Assembly: GCA_002316015.1 (NCBI GenBank)
Contig: DCCS01000008.1
Coordinates: forward strand, 1-32,462
Direction of reading: 5' to 3'
Length of the DNA stretch: 32,462 bases
Origin: Prevotellaceae bacterium UBA1075
GTDB taxonomy: Bacteria > Bacteroidota > Bacteroidia > Bacteroidales > Bacteroidaceae
How positions within the stretch are numbered: the first letter of the stretch is position 1; each line of letters opens with the position of its first letter. Position numbers and translations under genes: made by a program. The notes below the pieces were generated by a model, which did not search any database, was not told the origin of the DNA, and was given only the letters and a program-made list of their open reading frames with translations. Shown one piece after another: positions 16,027 to 23,953 of this stretch.

Positions 16027-16986
16027 ATGGACAAGGACAGGAAAAGGATGGCCATAGCCGTGCTGCTGTGGATGCTGGCGGGACTGGCCTGCTACATGCT
16101 GGGGCAGGACTTCAGGGTGGCGGGCATGTGCCGGCTTACCTATGACGCGACTGCCCTCATATGCGATACCGTCAGGGACAAAAGCGGTGATGCGTGTGCC
16201 CTGCTGAAGGTCACACCACCACAGGACTACGAGTTCGACACCCCGCTGGGCGTCGCGAAGAGGGTGAACCGCGTGGGCGAGATATGGCTCTACGTGCCCC
16301 GCAAGTCCCGCGAGATAACCATCAGGCACCCCAAGTGGGGAGTCATCAGGAGCTACAAGTTTGAGAAACCGCTGGAGGAGAGGGTGGTCTATGAACTGAG
16401 GCTGACGCTGCCACCGGAGCCCGTGACCGTGCGCACCGACACCGTCATGCTCACGCAGACGCTGACGGACACCCTGGTGGTGGAGCACAAGCGACCCCGC
16501 CTGCCCCTGCGCACACATGCGCTGCTCACCCTGTCGGGGCACAAGGCGGGCCCCGCCTGCGGCCTCATGCTCACACTCATGCGCCGTCACGGGGCATGGG
16601 TGCGCGGCAGCTGGAACATGCGCACGGGCAAGCATGGCCTGGAGATAAGCGGCGCCGAGGGGCGGGTGGACGGCACGGGGCACACACCCTACTACACCGG
16701 GCACACACGACACGCACTCTACACCATCACGGGAGGAGCCATCCACCACCTGGGCAAGGGCTTCCTGCTGATGGAGGGGATGGGCGTCTGCCACCAGGAG
16801 GTCACCTGGCAACTGGCCAAGAGCGAGGGAGGAGGCTACGCGGAACGCACCGACTTGAGCGGCACACGCGTGGCCGCCGAACTGGGACTGGGCTTCACCC
16901 GCAAGCGCCTCACCATCATAGGGTCGGCCACATGGGTCAAGGACTGGGGCTGGCAAGGCACCGGAGGCATAGGCATCAACTTTTGA
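16027..16986 (+). CDS. PEGA-domain-like protein with outer-membrane-like C terminus
   Basis: 319 residues, start codon immediately after the preceding stop. An N-terminal hydrophobic segment (about 9-26) is followed by a conserved Bacteroidales module: DKSGDACALLKV, TPLGVAKRVNRVGEIWLYVP, and REITIRHPKWGVIRSYKFEK, which resembles the PEGA surface-layer fold. The second half has alternating, glycine-rich beta strands and ends in GGIGINF. A terminal Phe is typical of outer-membrane beta-barrel proteins, although this barrel would be small. The tight link to the NTF2-like gene suggests the two work as a pair, perhaps bridging cell envelope layers. Confidence 0.65.
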   Translation: MDKDRKRMAIAVLLWMLAGLACYMLGQDFRVAGMCRLTYDATALICDTVRDKSGDACALLKVTPPQDYEFDTPLGVAKRVNRVGEIWLYVPRKSREITIRHPKWGVIRSYKFEKPLEERVVYELRLTLPPEPVTVRTDTVMLTQTLTDTLVVEHKRPRLPLRTHALLTLSGHKAGPACGLMLTLMRRHGAWVRGSWNMRTGKHGLEISGAEGRVDGTGHTPYYTGHTRHALYTITGGAIHHLGKGFLLMEGMGVCHQEVTWQLAKSEGGGYAERTDLSGTRVAAELGLGFTRKRLTIIGSATWVKDWGWQGTGGIGINF

Positions 16987-16996
16987 CAAGAAAGAC

Positions 16997-18637
16997 ATGG
17001 CACGGCACACACGCATATCATATATGGCAGGCGCGGCACTGGCACTCGCACTGGCCACCGCCTGCAGCGACACCGAGGAGCCGCACACCTACGAGCCCCT
17101 GCTCAAGGTGCTGCCTGCCACAGGCGTGACCAGGGCAGAGGCCACCCTGCGCGGCATCGTCACCCTGCGCGGGAACACCGAGATGCCCCTGGTGGCATTC
17201 CACTACGCACAGGCTGGCGGCACGGAGCAGACTCACATCATGGAGGCCGGGGCATCGGGCGACACGCTGGTGGCCAGGCTGGAGCATCTGACCCACGGAG
17301 CAGACCACTACTGGTACATGACCACGGACAACGGCAGGGTAAGGCTCACATCGGACACCATGCGCTTTGCCACAGAGCCCAACGTGCGCCCACAGGCCGC
17401 ACCCCTGCAACTGCTCTCGGCAGGCCCCATCAGCATGATACTGGGAATCCGGGTGACCGACACGGGCGGAGAGCCGCTCACCGCCCTGGGTTGCCACGTG
17501 CGCGAACTGGGCACCGGCACCCTGCGCAAGGTGGAGGCCGACATCACCGGGGGGATCACCGAGGCACAACTGCACATCAGCGCACTCCAGCCCAACAGCA
17601 CCTACGAGTTGTGGGGCTATGCCGCCAACACCACAGGGGAGACGCTCACCGACACCATCACCTACTCCACCAGCAACACCTTCGTGCTCAACAGACCCGG
17701 CCAGCTGGCCGAACTGATGAAGGGGACGGTGTGCGAGACCGAGGAACTGGCCTTCAGCGGACCGCTCAACGGGGACGACCTGCGCTGCCTGCGCGCCATG
17801 ATGGGACGCGACAGCGACGGGAACAGCACAGGCGGCCGGCTGATGCGCGCCGACCTCACCGAGACGGACATCATCGCAGACGGCACCACTTACGACAACA
17901 ACCACATTGCCCGGAACGGCACCGTGGGCACGAGGCTGTTTGCGGGGCTGGACCGGCTGGAGTGGGTGCGGCTTCCCGCATCGGCCACCATCATCGAGGA
18001 GAATGCCTTTGAGGACTGCGGCGGCCTGCGCGAGATAGTCATCCCCGCCTCGGCAAGCAGCGTGGGACAGTCGCGGGGCTGCACGTCACTCGAACGCATC
18101 GGTGTGGACGCCGCCAACCGCCACTTCACCAGTGCCGACGGGGTGCTGCTCAACGCCGGCGCGACACTGATCGTGTGGTTCCCCATGGGCAAGAGCGGTG
18201 ACTATACCCTGCCCGCCACCGTGACGAGCATAGGCGACTACGCCTTCCGCCAGTGCAACATCACCCGCTTCACACTGCCCGACGCGCTGCGGGAGATAGG
18301 CAAGGGAGCCTTCAGCCACAGCCAGGTGGAGGAGGTGCAGATGCCCGCCCGGCTGGCCACACTGCCCACAGGCACCTTCCAGGGATGCGCCCGCCTGAAG
18401 GTGGTGCGGCTGGGCGAGGGACTCGAACTGGTCTCGGACCACGCCTTTGACGGCTGCGCGCTGGAGCACATCTACATCGAGGCTCCCCTGCCCCCCTACT
18501 GCAACACGTATGCCTTCACGCCCACGGGCACTCCCTTCGTTGCCACATGCTGCCTGCACGTGCCGCGCGGGTGCAAGACACGGTACCGCTCCAGCCGGGG
18601 ATGGAAGGAGTTCGCACACTTCCAGGAGATACCCTGA
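16997..18637 (+). CDS. Lipoprotein with fibronectin-III-like and BspA leucine-rich repeats
   Basis: 546 residues. The signal peptide ends in LATAC, predicting lipidation at Cys23. Two fibronectin-III-like segments follow (about 35-125 and 135-230; for example LKVLPATGVTRAEATLRG and STYELWGYAANTTGET). From about residue 315 there are BspA/LRR_5 repeats (IIEENAFEDCGGLREIVIP, SIGDYAFRQCNITRFTLP, IGKGAFSHSQVEEVQMP). BspA repeats in oral and gut Bacteroidales bind host matrix proteins or other bacteria, so an adhesin role is plausible. It is the second leucine-rich protein in the operon, without a protease. Confidence 0.82.
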   Translation: MARHTRISYMAGAALALALATACSDTEEPHTYEPLLKVLPATGVTRAEATLRGIVTLRGNTEMPLVAFHYAQAGGTEQTHIMEAGASGDTLVARLEHLTHGADHYWYMTTDNGRVRLTSDTMRFATEPNVRPQAAPLQLLSAGPISMILGIRVTDTGGEPLTALGCHVRELGTGTLRKVEADITGGITEAQLHISALQPNSTYELWGYAANTTGETLTDTITYSTSNTFVLNRPGQLAELMKGTVCETEELAFSGPLNGDDLRCLRAMMGRDSDGNSTGGRLMRADLTETDIIADGTTYDNNHIARNGTVGTRLFAGLDRLEWVRLPASATIIEENAFEDCGGLREIVIPASASSVGQSRGCTSLERIGVDAANRHFTSADGVLLNAGATLIVWFPMGKSGDYTLPATVTSIGDYAFRQCNITRFTLPDALREIGKGAFSHSQVEEVQMPARLATLPTGTFQGCARLKVVRLGEGLELVSDHAFDGCALEHIYIEAPLPPYCNTYAFTPTGTPFVATCCLHVPRGCKTRYRSSRGWKEFAHFQEIP

Positions 18638-18716
18638 ACCCCAGGGGACACACACCCTGCGCGCACCTGGAGGCACGACTTGCAGACACACACAAGACCA
18701 ACACACATACACCGAC

Positions 18717-19286
18717 ATGAAGACAACACCAGAGATAGAGGAATTGAAACGGCTCGTGGAAAAGAAGCGCGGCAAGGCGCTCGCCACCACCACCGAATTT
18801 GAGGAGTTCACCATCGTGGTGAAGAGGAGCACCGGCAATTGCCTCTCGGCCTCCACGCTCAAGCGGCTTTGGGGATATGTGGCAGACGAGCACACACCGC
18901 GCGCCAACACGCTCGACATCCTGTCGAGATTCATTGGGCACAGCAGTTTCAAGCACTTCTGCCAGTGGCTGAAGAGCACAAAGACCATAGAGTCCTCCTT
19001 CTTCCTCGCCAACCAGGTGACGAGCGCCGACCTCGCACCCGGACAGCATGTGACCATAGGATGGAGCCCCAACCGCACCGTGAGACTGCGCTACCTGGGC
19101 GACAGCACCTACGAGGTGCTGAATTCGGAGAACAGCAAGATGCAGGCAGGTGACCACTTCCTGTGCGGCAACTTCACCATGGGTTACCCCCTGTACCTCC
19201 CCTACCTGGAGCGCGACGGGGAGCGAACCGCCTCGTATGTGGCGGGACGCAATGGCGGACTCACCATCTTGAAGGTCGAGGAATGA
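18717..19286 (+). CDS. Small Bacteroidales protein with helix-turn-helix-like N terminus
   Basis: 189 residues, no signal peptide or membrane segment, so cytoplasmic. The first 85 residues are helical with the pattern LSASTLKRLWGYV, TPRANTLDILSRFIGHSSF and FCQWL, a recurrent Bacteroidetes module that looks like a helix-turn-helix. The C-terminal half is beta-rich (IGWSPNRTVRLRYLGDSTYE, GRNGGLTIL). DNA binding is an inference from the pattern. The stop overlaps the kinase start (ATGA), so it is a likely partner or substrate of the kinase. The reading frame extends upstream, but this ATG starts the conserved part and follows a 79-base gap. Confidence 0.7.
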   Translation: MKTTPEIEELKRLVEKKRGKALATTTEFEEFTIVVKRSTGNCLSASTLKRLWGYVADEHTPRANTLDILSRFIGHSSFKHFCQWLKSTKTIESSFFLANQVTSADLAPGQHVTIGWSPNRTVRLRYLGDSTYEVLNSENSKMQAGDHFLCGNFTMGYPLYLPYLERDGERTASYVAGRNGGLTILKVEE

Positions 19287-20296
19287 ACACACAGGACCAC
19301 AGCAACACACAAGCCCTGGCCCAGCAGGAGCCACGGGAGGACACCCAGCCCGCCGATTCCTCGGGCTTTGTCCAGGACATAGGCCAGGAGGCAAGCATGC
19401 GGCACGGCACGCCGGGCGAGCAAGCCTTCTCCGGCCTCGCGCCCATCTATGTGTCACGGCACGGGCATGCCCGCCTGTTCGTGGCGCGCCGCTATGGCAA
19501 GTTATACACGCTGAAGTGCCTCAAGGAGGACTTCCTGCTCTCCGCGCCCTACCGGCAGGCACTCGCCAAGGAGTTTGACATCGGCCTGCAGCTCGACCAT
19601 CCGGGCATCTGCCGCACGCTGGGCATGGAGGAAGTGGACACGCTGGGGCAGGCCATCGTGATGGAGCACATCGACGGGGAGACGCTGGAGGCGCGCATGA
19701 GCCAGGGAAAACTGACAGCCGAGCTGGCCGACAAGGTGGCACACCAACTGGCAGAGGCCATCGACTACATGCACAACAAGCAGATACTGCACCGAGACCT
19801 CAAGCCATCCAACATCATGCTCACCTTCAACGGCAACAACACCAAGCTGATAGACTTCAGCCTGTCCGACAGCGACGGGCACTGTGTGCTCAAGATGCCC
19901 GCAGGCACCACCCGCTACATGGCCCCCGAGATTACCGCCAAGGGCTACCGTCCCAACATGAAGGCCGACATCTACTCCTTCGGCATGGTGCTGCGGGACA
20001 TGGCCCAGGCCACAGGAGACCGGCACCTGGCCCGCTGCGCCCGGCTCTGCACACGGCAAAACCCCGACGAGCGGCCCGAGTCGGCCTGCGAGGCACTGGC
20101 CCACAGGCAGTCCTACCTGTCCACGCTGCTGCTCCCGATGGCACTCACCCTGTGCTGCGTGACCCTGGCCGTCCTGGCGCTCCTGGGCATCCGGCACAGG
20201 CAGGCGGGCGGGCAGGAACTCCTGCAACCCGACGGCAACGAGGTGTCGCCCACCCTGGTACAGCCATCCCCCGGCACAAGAGGGAAGCAGCCATAA
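19283..20296 (+). CDS. Membrane-tethered eukaryotic-type Ser/Thr protein kinase
   Basis: 337 residues. The kinase domain (about 50-275) has the ATP-site Lys78 (LYTLKCL), candidate helix-C Glu97, catalytic loop HRDLKPSN (Asp172, Asn177), activation segment end YMAPE (214-216) and DIYSFG. Oddities: the DFG motif reads DFS (191-193), and no clear glycine-rich loop precedes Lys78. Residues 280-303 form one transmembrane helix and a 34-residue tail faces outside; there are no PASTA repeats. The catalytic Asp and metal-binding Asp are kept, so activity is possible but unproven. The start is the ATG inside the upstream stop codon. Likely role: phosphorylation-based control of, or response to, the surface proteins encoded upstream. 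Confidence 0.85.
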   Translation: MNTQDHSNTQALAQQEPREDTQPADSSGFVQDIGQEASMRHGTPGEQAFSGLAPIYVSRHGHARLFVARRYGKLYTLKCLKEDFLLSAPYRQALAKEFDIGLQLDHPGICRTLGMEEVDTLGQAIVMEHIDGETLEARMSQGKLTAELADKVAHQLAEAIDYMHNKQILHRDLKPSNIMLTFNGNNTKLIDFSLSDSDGHCVLKMPAGTTRYMAPEITAKGYRPNMKADIYSFGMVLRDMAQATGDRHLARCARLCTRQNPDERPESACEALAHRQSYLSTLLLPMALTLCCVTLAVLALLGIRHRQAGGQELLQPDGNEVSPTLVQPSPGTRGKQP

Positions 20297-20370
20297 GCCC
20301 AGAGACACAGCCTGGGGCAAGAGACACCCCAACGGCAAGAACAAGAAACCTGGCCGCCACCCCACCCCGC

Positions 20371-20444
20371 GCCCCTCTGGGCCGCACAAGGCAAGATGAC
20401 CGGAAGAAGGCAAGACAAGCATTACAGGCTGACACCAGAGGGGC
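20371..20444. repeat. Widely spaced 10-bp inverted repeat
   Basis: GCCCCTCTGG (20371-20380) and CCAGAGGGGC (20435-20444) are perfectly complementary, with a 54-base loop between. It lies 75 bases after the kinase stop. It could help end the operon transcript but lacks a T tract. The rest of the 20297-20518 gap shows nothing recognisable. Confidence 0.35.
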
Positions 20445-20518
20445 TGGCAAGGATAGGAAAAGAGGTTGGACAAGGAGAGAAAAAGAGCGCGCCCGCAAAA
20501 CATTTTCACCGAAAACCT

Positions 20519-20548
20519 TGTGCGGGACAGAAAAAGGCGCTACCTTTG
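20519..20548 (+). promoter_or_regulatory. Promoter of tRNA-Val(CAC)
   Basis: TACCTTTG (20541-20548) with TTG 19 bases upstream (20519-20521) fits the Bacteroidetes promoter. It lies 20 bases before the tRNA. Confidence 0.65.
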
Positions 20549-20568
20549 CACCGCAAATGAAGCAGGAC

Positions 20569-20643
20569 AGGGGCATAGCCCAGCTGGTTTAGAGCGCTGC
20601 AGTCACATTGCAGAGGTCATCGGTTCGAATCCGATTGTCCCTA
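20569..20643 (+). tRNA. tRNA-Val(CAC)
   Basis: The acceptor AGGGGCA (20569-20575) pairs with TGTCCCT (20636-20642) with one G-U; discriminator A20643. The anticodon stem CTGCA/TGCAG holds loop GTCACAT, anticodon CAC (codon GTG). The T-arm is ATCGG-TTCGAAT-CCGAT. Unusual points are A1-U72, one C-A mismatch in the D stem, and G32 with U38 in the anticodon loop. It is a lone tRNA with its own promoter and terminator. Confidence 0.85.
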
Positions 20644-20657
20644 CTTCACAGCACGAG

Positions 20658-20697
20658 AGAGGCGGACGCACCTTCACGGAGCGTCCGCCTCTTCTTT
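20658..20697 (+). terminator. Terminator of tRNA-Val(CAC)
   Basis: GAGGCGGACGC (20659-20669) pairs perfectly with GCGTCCGCCTC (20681-20691), an 11-bp stem with an 11-base loop. TTCTTT follows. Confidence 0.8.
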
Positions 20698-20898
20698 GTA
20701 GGTACACCGCCCACACGCACATGACGGCTTCCCCTGCTTTACCAGGCAGCACGAGCCACCACACACGCCCACGCGGCATGCCCCGCACAAACGCCCCACC
20801 CCCACAGCCAGGAAAGGAAAAACGCGCATGCACAGGACACCCATCGCCACGCGGCACACCTTTTTCGGCGTAACTGCATCATTCTTTGGGAAAAACAC
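20698..20898. other. Intergenic spacer, nothing recognised
   Basis: This part of the 335-base gap between tRNA-Val and rpsA shows no credible coding sequence, RNA gene or strong hairpin on either strand. Its right end merges into the rpsA promoter. Confidence 0.5.
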
Positions 20899-20929
20899 TT
20901 GGACGGACACACAAAAAAGACTACCTTTG
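20899..20929 (+). promoter_or_regulatory. Promoter and AT-rich leader of rpsA
   Basis: TTG (20899-20901), a 20-base spacer and TACCTTTG (20922-20929) form a good Bacteroidetes promoter. The 49 bases to the rpsA ATG are markedly AT-rich with no Shine-Dalgarno sequence, suited to S1-dependent initiation and possibly to S1 autoregulation (inference). Confidence 0.7.
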
Positions 20930-20978
20930 CACGCGAGTTAATTCACATTACTAATCTTTTTAATTTATCTGTATCTGT

Positions 20979-22766
20979 ATGACAGATTACAAGAATGTTA
21001 CCCCCGCCGCAGACTTCGACTGGGATGCCTTCGAGCAGGGTGGCAAAACAACAACAGACAGCCGCGAGGCACAGGAACAGGCCTACACCGGCTCTCTGAA
21101 CAAGGTAAGTGACCACGACGTGGTGGACGGCACCGTCATCGCGATGAACAAGCGCGAGGTGGTGGTGAACATCGGATTCAAAAGCGACGGTATCATACCT
21201 GCAAGCGAATTCCGCTACAATCCCGACTTGAAAGTGGGCGACACCGTAGAGGTGTACATCGAGAACCAGGAGGACAAGAAAGGCCAGCTCGTGCTCTCGC
21301 ACAAGAAGGCACGCGCAAGCCGCTCATGGGACCGCGTGAACCAGGCCATGGAGAACGAGGAGGTCATCAAGGGCTTCGTGAAGTGCCGCACCAAGGGCGG
21401 CATGATTGTGGACGTGTTCGGCATCGAGGCGTTCCTGCCGGGCTCGCAGATTGACGTGAAGCCCATCCGCGATTACGACATCTTCGTGGGCAAGACCATG
21501 GAGTTCAAGGTCATCAAGATTAACCAGGAGTACAAGAACGTGGTCGTGAGCCACAAGGCACTCATCGAGGCCGAGCTCGAGCAGCAGAAGAAGGAGATCA
21601 TCAGCAAGCTCGAAAAGGGCCAGGTGCTGGAGGGCATGGTGAAGAACATCACCTCTTACGGCGTGTTTGTTGACCTGGGCGGCGTGGACGGACTGATCCA
21701 CATCACCGACCTCAGCTGGGGACGCGTGAGCGATCCCCACGAAGTGGTGGAACTCGACCAGAAGATCAATGTGGTCATCCTCGACTTCGACAACGAGAAG
21801 AAGCGCATTGCCCTGGGCCTGAAGCAACTCACCCCCCATCCCTGGGACGCACTGGACCCCAACCTGAAGGTGGGCGACCATGTGAAGGGAAAAGTGGTGG
21901 TGATGGCCGACTACGGGGCGTTCGTCGAGATTGCCCCCGGTGTGGAGGGTCTGATCCACGTGAGCGAGATGTCATGGAGCCAGCACCTGCGCAGCGCACA
22001 GGACTTCATGAAGGTTGGCGACGAGGTAGAGGCCGTCATCCTGACCCTGGACCGCGAAGAGCGCAAGATGTCCCTGGGCATCAAGCAGCTCAAGGAAGAC
22101 CCCTGGGAGAATATCGAGCAGAAGTACCCTGTGGGCAGCCGCCACATGGCCAAGGTGCGCAACTTCACCAACTTCGGCGTGTTTGCCGAGATTGAGGAGG
22201 GCGTTGACGGCCTGATCCACATCAGCGACCTGAGCTGGACCAAGAAGGTGAAGCACCCCAGCGAGTTCACCCAGATTGGCGCTCCCATCGAGGTGGTGGT
22301 GCTCGAGATCGACAAGCAGAACCGCCGCCTGAGCCTCGGGCACAAGCAACTGGAGGAGAACCCCTGGGACGTGTTTGCGACCGTGTTCAAACAGGACTCC
22401 ATCCACGAGGGCACCATTGTGGAGATGATGGACAAGGGCGCGGTAATCCAGCTGGAGTACGGCGTGGAAGGCTTCGCCACTCCAAAGCACCTGGTGAAGG
22501 AGGACGGCACACAGGCCAAGCTCAACGAGAAACTTCCCTTCAAGGTGATTGAGTTCAACAAGGACAGCAAGCGCATCATCCTGAGCCACAGCCGCACCTT
22601 CGAGGACGCTCAGCGCGCCGAGGCCCGCGAGGCCAAGAAGGCAAAGCGCCAGGGCAACGGGCGCAAGGAGGAGACTCCCGCAATCCAGAACCAGGCAGCA
22701 AGCACCACGCTGGGCGACCTGAGTGCCCTGGCCGACCTGAAGGCCAAGATGCAGGCCGAGAAGTAA
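20979..22766 (+). CDS. rpsA: 30S ribosomal protein S1
   Basis: 595 residues with six successive S1 (OB-fold) repeats from about residue 45 to 550. Examples are DGTVIAMNKREVVVNIGFKS, EGMVKNITSYGVFVDLGGVD, KGKVVVMADYGAFVEIAPGV and AKVRNFTNFGVFAEIEEGV. Several repeats contain GLIH(I/V)S or GLIHIT. The C-terminal tail is charged, Ala/Lys/Glu-rich and probably disordered. S1 binds mRNA leaders at the 30S subunit and is essential for initiation on structured or SD-less messages. Length matches Bacteroidetes S1. Confidence 0.96.
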   Translation: MTDYKNVTPAADFDWDAFEQGGKTTTDSREAQEQAYTGSLNKVSDHDVVDGTVIAMNKREVVVNIGFKSDGIIPASEFRYNPDLKVGDTVEVYIENQEDKKGQLVLSHKKARASRSWDRVNQAMENEEVIKGFVKCRTKGGMIVDVFGIEAFLPGSQIDVKPIRDYDIFVGKTMEFKVIKINQEYKNVVVSHKALIEAELEQQKKEIISKLEKGQVLEGMVKNITSYGVFVDLGGVDGLIHITDLSWGRVSDPHEVVELDQKINVVILDFDNEKKRIALGLKQLTPHPWDALDPNLKVGDHVKGKVVVMADYGAFVEIAPGVEGLIHVSEMSWSQHLRSAQDFMKVGDEVEAVILTLDREERKMSLGIKQLKEDPWENIEQKYPVGSRHMAKVRNFTNFGVFAEIEEGVDGLIHISDLSWTKKVKHPSEFTQIGAPIEVVVLEIDKQNRRLSLGHKQLEENPWDVFATVFKQDSIHEGTIVEMMDKGAVIQLEYGVEGFATPKHLVKEDGTQAKLNEKLPFKVIEFNKDSKRIILSHSRTFEDAQRAEAREAKKAKRQGNGRKEETPAIQNQAASTTLGDLSALADLKAKMQAEK

Positions 22767-22801
22767 GCAAGCCCCCGCATGTCCGGGAGGCACAGACAGA
22801 C

Positions 22802-22843
22802 GGAGCGGGGATGGACAAGGCGTCCGTCCCCGCTCCTTGTTTT
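22802..22843 (+). terminator. Terminator of rpsA
   Basis: A 15-bp GC-rich stem (22802-22816 with 22822-22836, one G-T wobble) has a 5-base loop and is followed by TTGTTTT. It lies 35 bases after the rpsA stop. No TAnnTTTG box was seen between it and rnz, so rnz may depend on read-through or a weaker promoter. Confidence 0.8.
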
Positions 22844-22929
22844 CCCCGCGCGTCTGCCCACTGCCAACCAGCCTTCCCTGCCACACGCGCTCCGGGGAAA
22901 AACAGGGAAGAGAAAGCCAACACAGCCCA

Positions 22930-23844
22930 ATGGAAACATTCAAGGTAAACATACTGGGGTGCGGCTCTGCCAAACCCACCACCCGCCATATGCCCACAGC
23001 GCAGATTGTGGACTTCCGCTCAAAATACTTCATGTTAGACTGCGGCGAGGGCGCACAGGTGCAGATGCAGCGCATGGGGCTGTCCATGTTACGTATCGGC
23101 CACATCTTCATCACACACAACCACGGCGACCATGTGTTTGGCCTGCCCGGACTCATCAGCACCATGGCTCTGCTCGGACGCACAGCCGGCCTGTATATCC
23201 ACGGCCCCAAGGAGATAGAGGGATTCCTCTCCTGCATCCTCTCCACCTACTGCGAGGGGATAGGCTTCAAGGTGGAGTTCATCCCCGTTGACCCCACAAG
23301 CCACAGCCTCATCTACGAAGACCGTGGCCTGACGGTGTGGAGCCTGCCCCTCAAGCACCGCGTGCCATGCTGCGGCTATCTGCTCAAGGAGAAGGAGCGC
23401 CTGCCCCACATACGCCGCGAAATGATAGACGCCTTTGACATACCCGTGTCACAAATCAACAACATCAAGGCGGGAGCCTCATGGACAACACCCGACGGGA
23501 CCGTGATTCCCCACGAGCGGCTCACCACGCCGGCAACACCCGCACGCTCCTATGCCTACTGCTCCGACACGCGCTATCTGCCACACCTCGCCTCGCTCGT
23601 CAGGGGGGTGGACTTGCTGTACCATGAGGCCACCTTCCCCGACGAGCGCCAATTGCGCGCCGCGCAAACAGCCCACAGCACAGCGCGGCAGGCTGCACGG
23701 GTGGCAAGGGACGCACAGGCAGGCCGCCTCATCATCGGGCACTTCAGCGCAAGCATCAAGGACGAGGAAGCCCTGCTCAAGGAAGCCCAGGAGGTGTTCC
23801 CGCAAACATGCCTCGCACATGAAGGCCTGACGCTGGACGTGTGA
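22930..23844 (+). CDS. rnz: Ribonuclease Z (tRNA 3' endonuclease)
   Basis: 304-residue cytoplasmic metallo-beta-lactamase-fold nuclease that removes the 3' trailer of tRNA precursors lacking encoded CCA. This fits the tRNA genes here, none of which encodes a full CCA. Visible are the N-terminal LGCGSAKPT, LDCGEGAQVQMQR, and the zinc motif HNHGDH (His63, His65, Asp67, His68). Further on are LKHRVPCCGY, a YCSDTRY motif, YHEATF, and the final HFSAS. The reading frame opens at 22837, but the ATG at 22930 gives the family N terminus (METFKVNILGCG). Confidence 0.94.
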   Translation: METFKVNILGCGSAKPTTRHMPTAQIVDFRSKYFMLDCGEGAQVQMQRMGLSMLRIGHIFITHNHGDHVFGLPGLISTMALLGRTAGLYIHGPKEIEGFLSCILSTYCEGIGFKVEFIPVDPTSHSLIYEDRGLTVWSLPLKHRVPCCGYLLKEKERLPHIRREMIDAFDIPVSQINNIKAGASWTTPDGTVIPHERLTTPATPARSYAYCSDTRYLPHLASLVRGVDLLYHEATFPDERQLRAAQTAHSTARQAARVARDAQAGRLIIGHFSASIKDEEALLKEAQEVFPQTCLAHEGLTLDV

Positions 23845-23953
23845 CCCTGGCCTACCATCACCCTGCAATGGTGACCGCCAAACGGCTTCCGACGCACCGA
23901 CAAAGATGGGCTGCGTGGCCACCTGTGGCAGGACACATGAGAAAGTTCATGGT

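Larger units (their letters stand above)
9597..20296 (+). other. Predicted eight-gene operon: fimbrillin-like proteins, M64 protease, LRR lipoprotein, Ser/Thr kinase
   Basis: Eight same-strand genes with successive gaps of 39, -4, 60, 0, 10, 79 and -4 bases. Two junctions are ATGA overlaps, which imply translational coupling. Five products carry a signal peptide or lipobox-like head and two more are membrane-linked. No internal terminator hairpin with a T tract was seen, and none was found directly after the last gene either. Confidence 0.7.

Noticed and set aside
9638..20296. Mobile or conjugative origin of the surface operon
   Set aside because: No transposase, integrase, relaxase or flanking repeats pair was found; only the internal A/T-rich repeat block hints at exchange, and that is at domain scale.
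20297..20592. Open frame of about 146 codons running from the kinase tail into tRNA-Val
   Set aside because: It overlaps a clear tRNA and promoter, and its translation is Arg/Thr/Pro-rich with no pattern.
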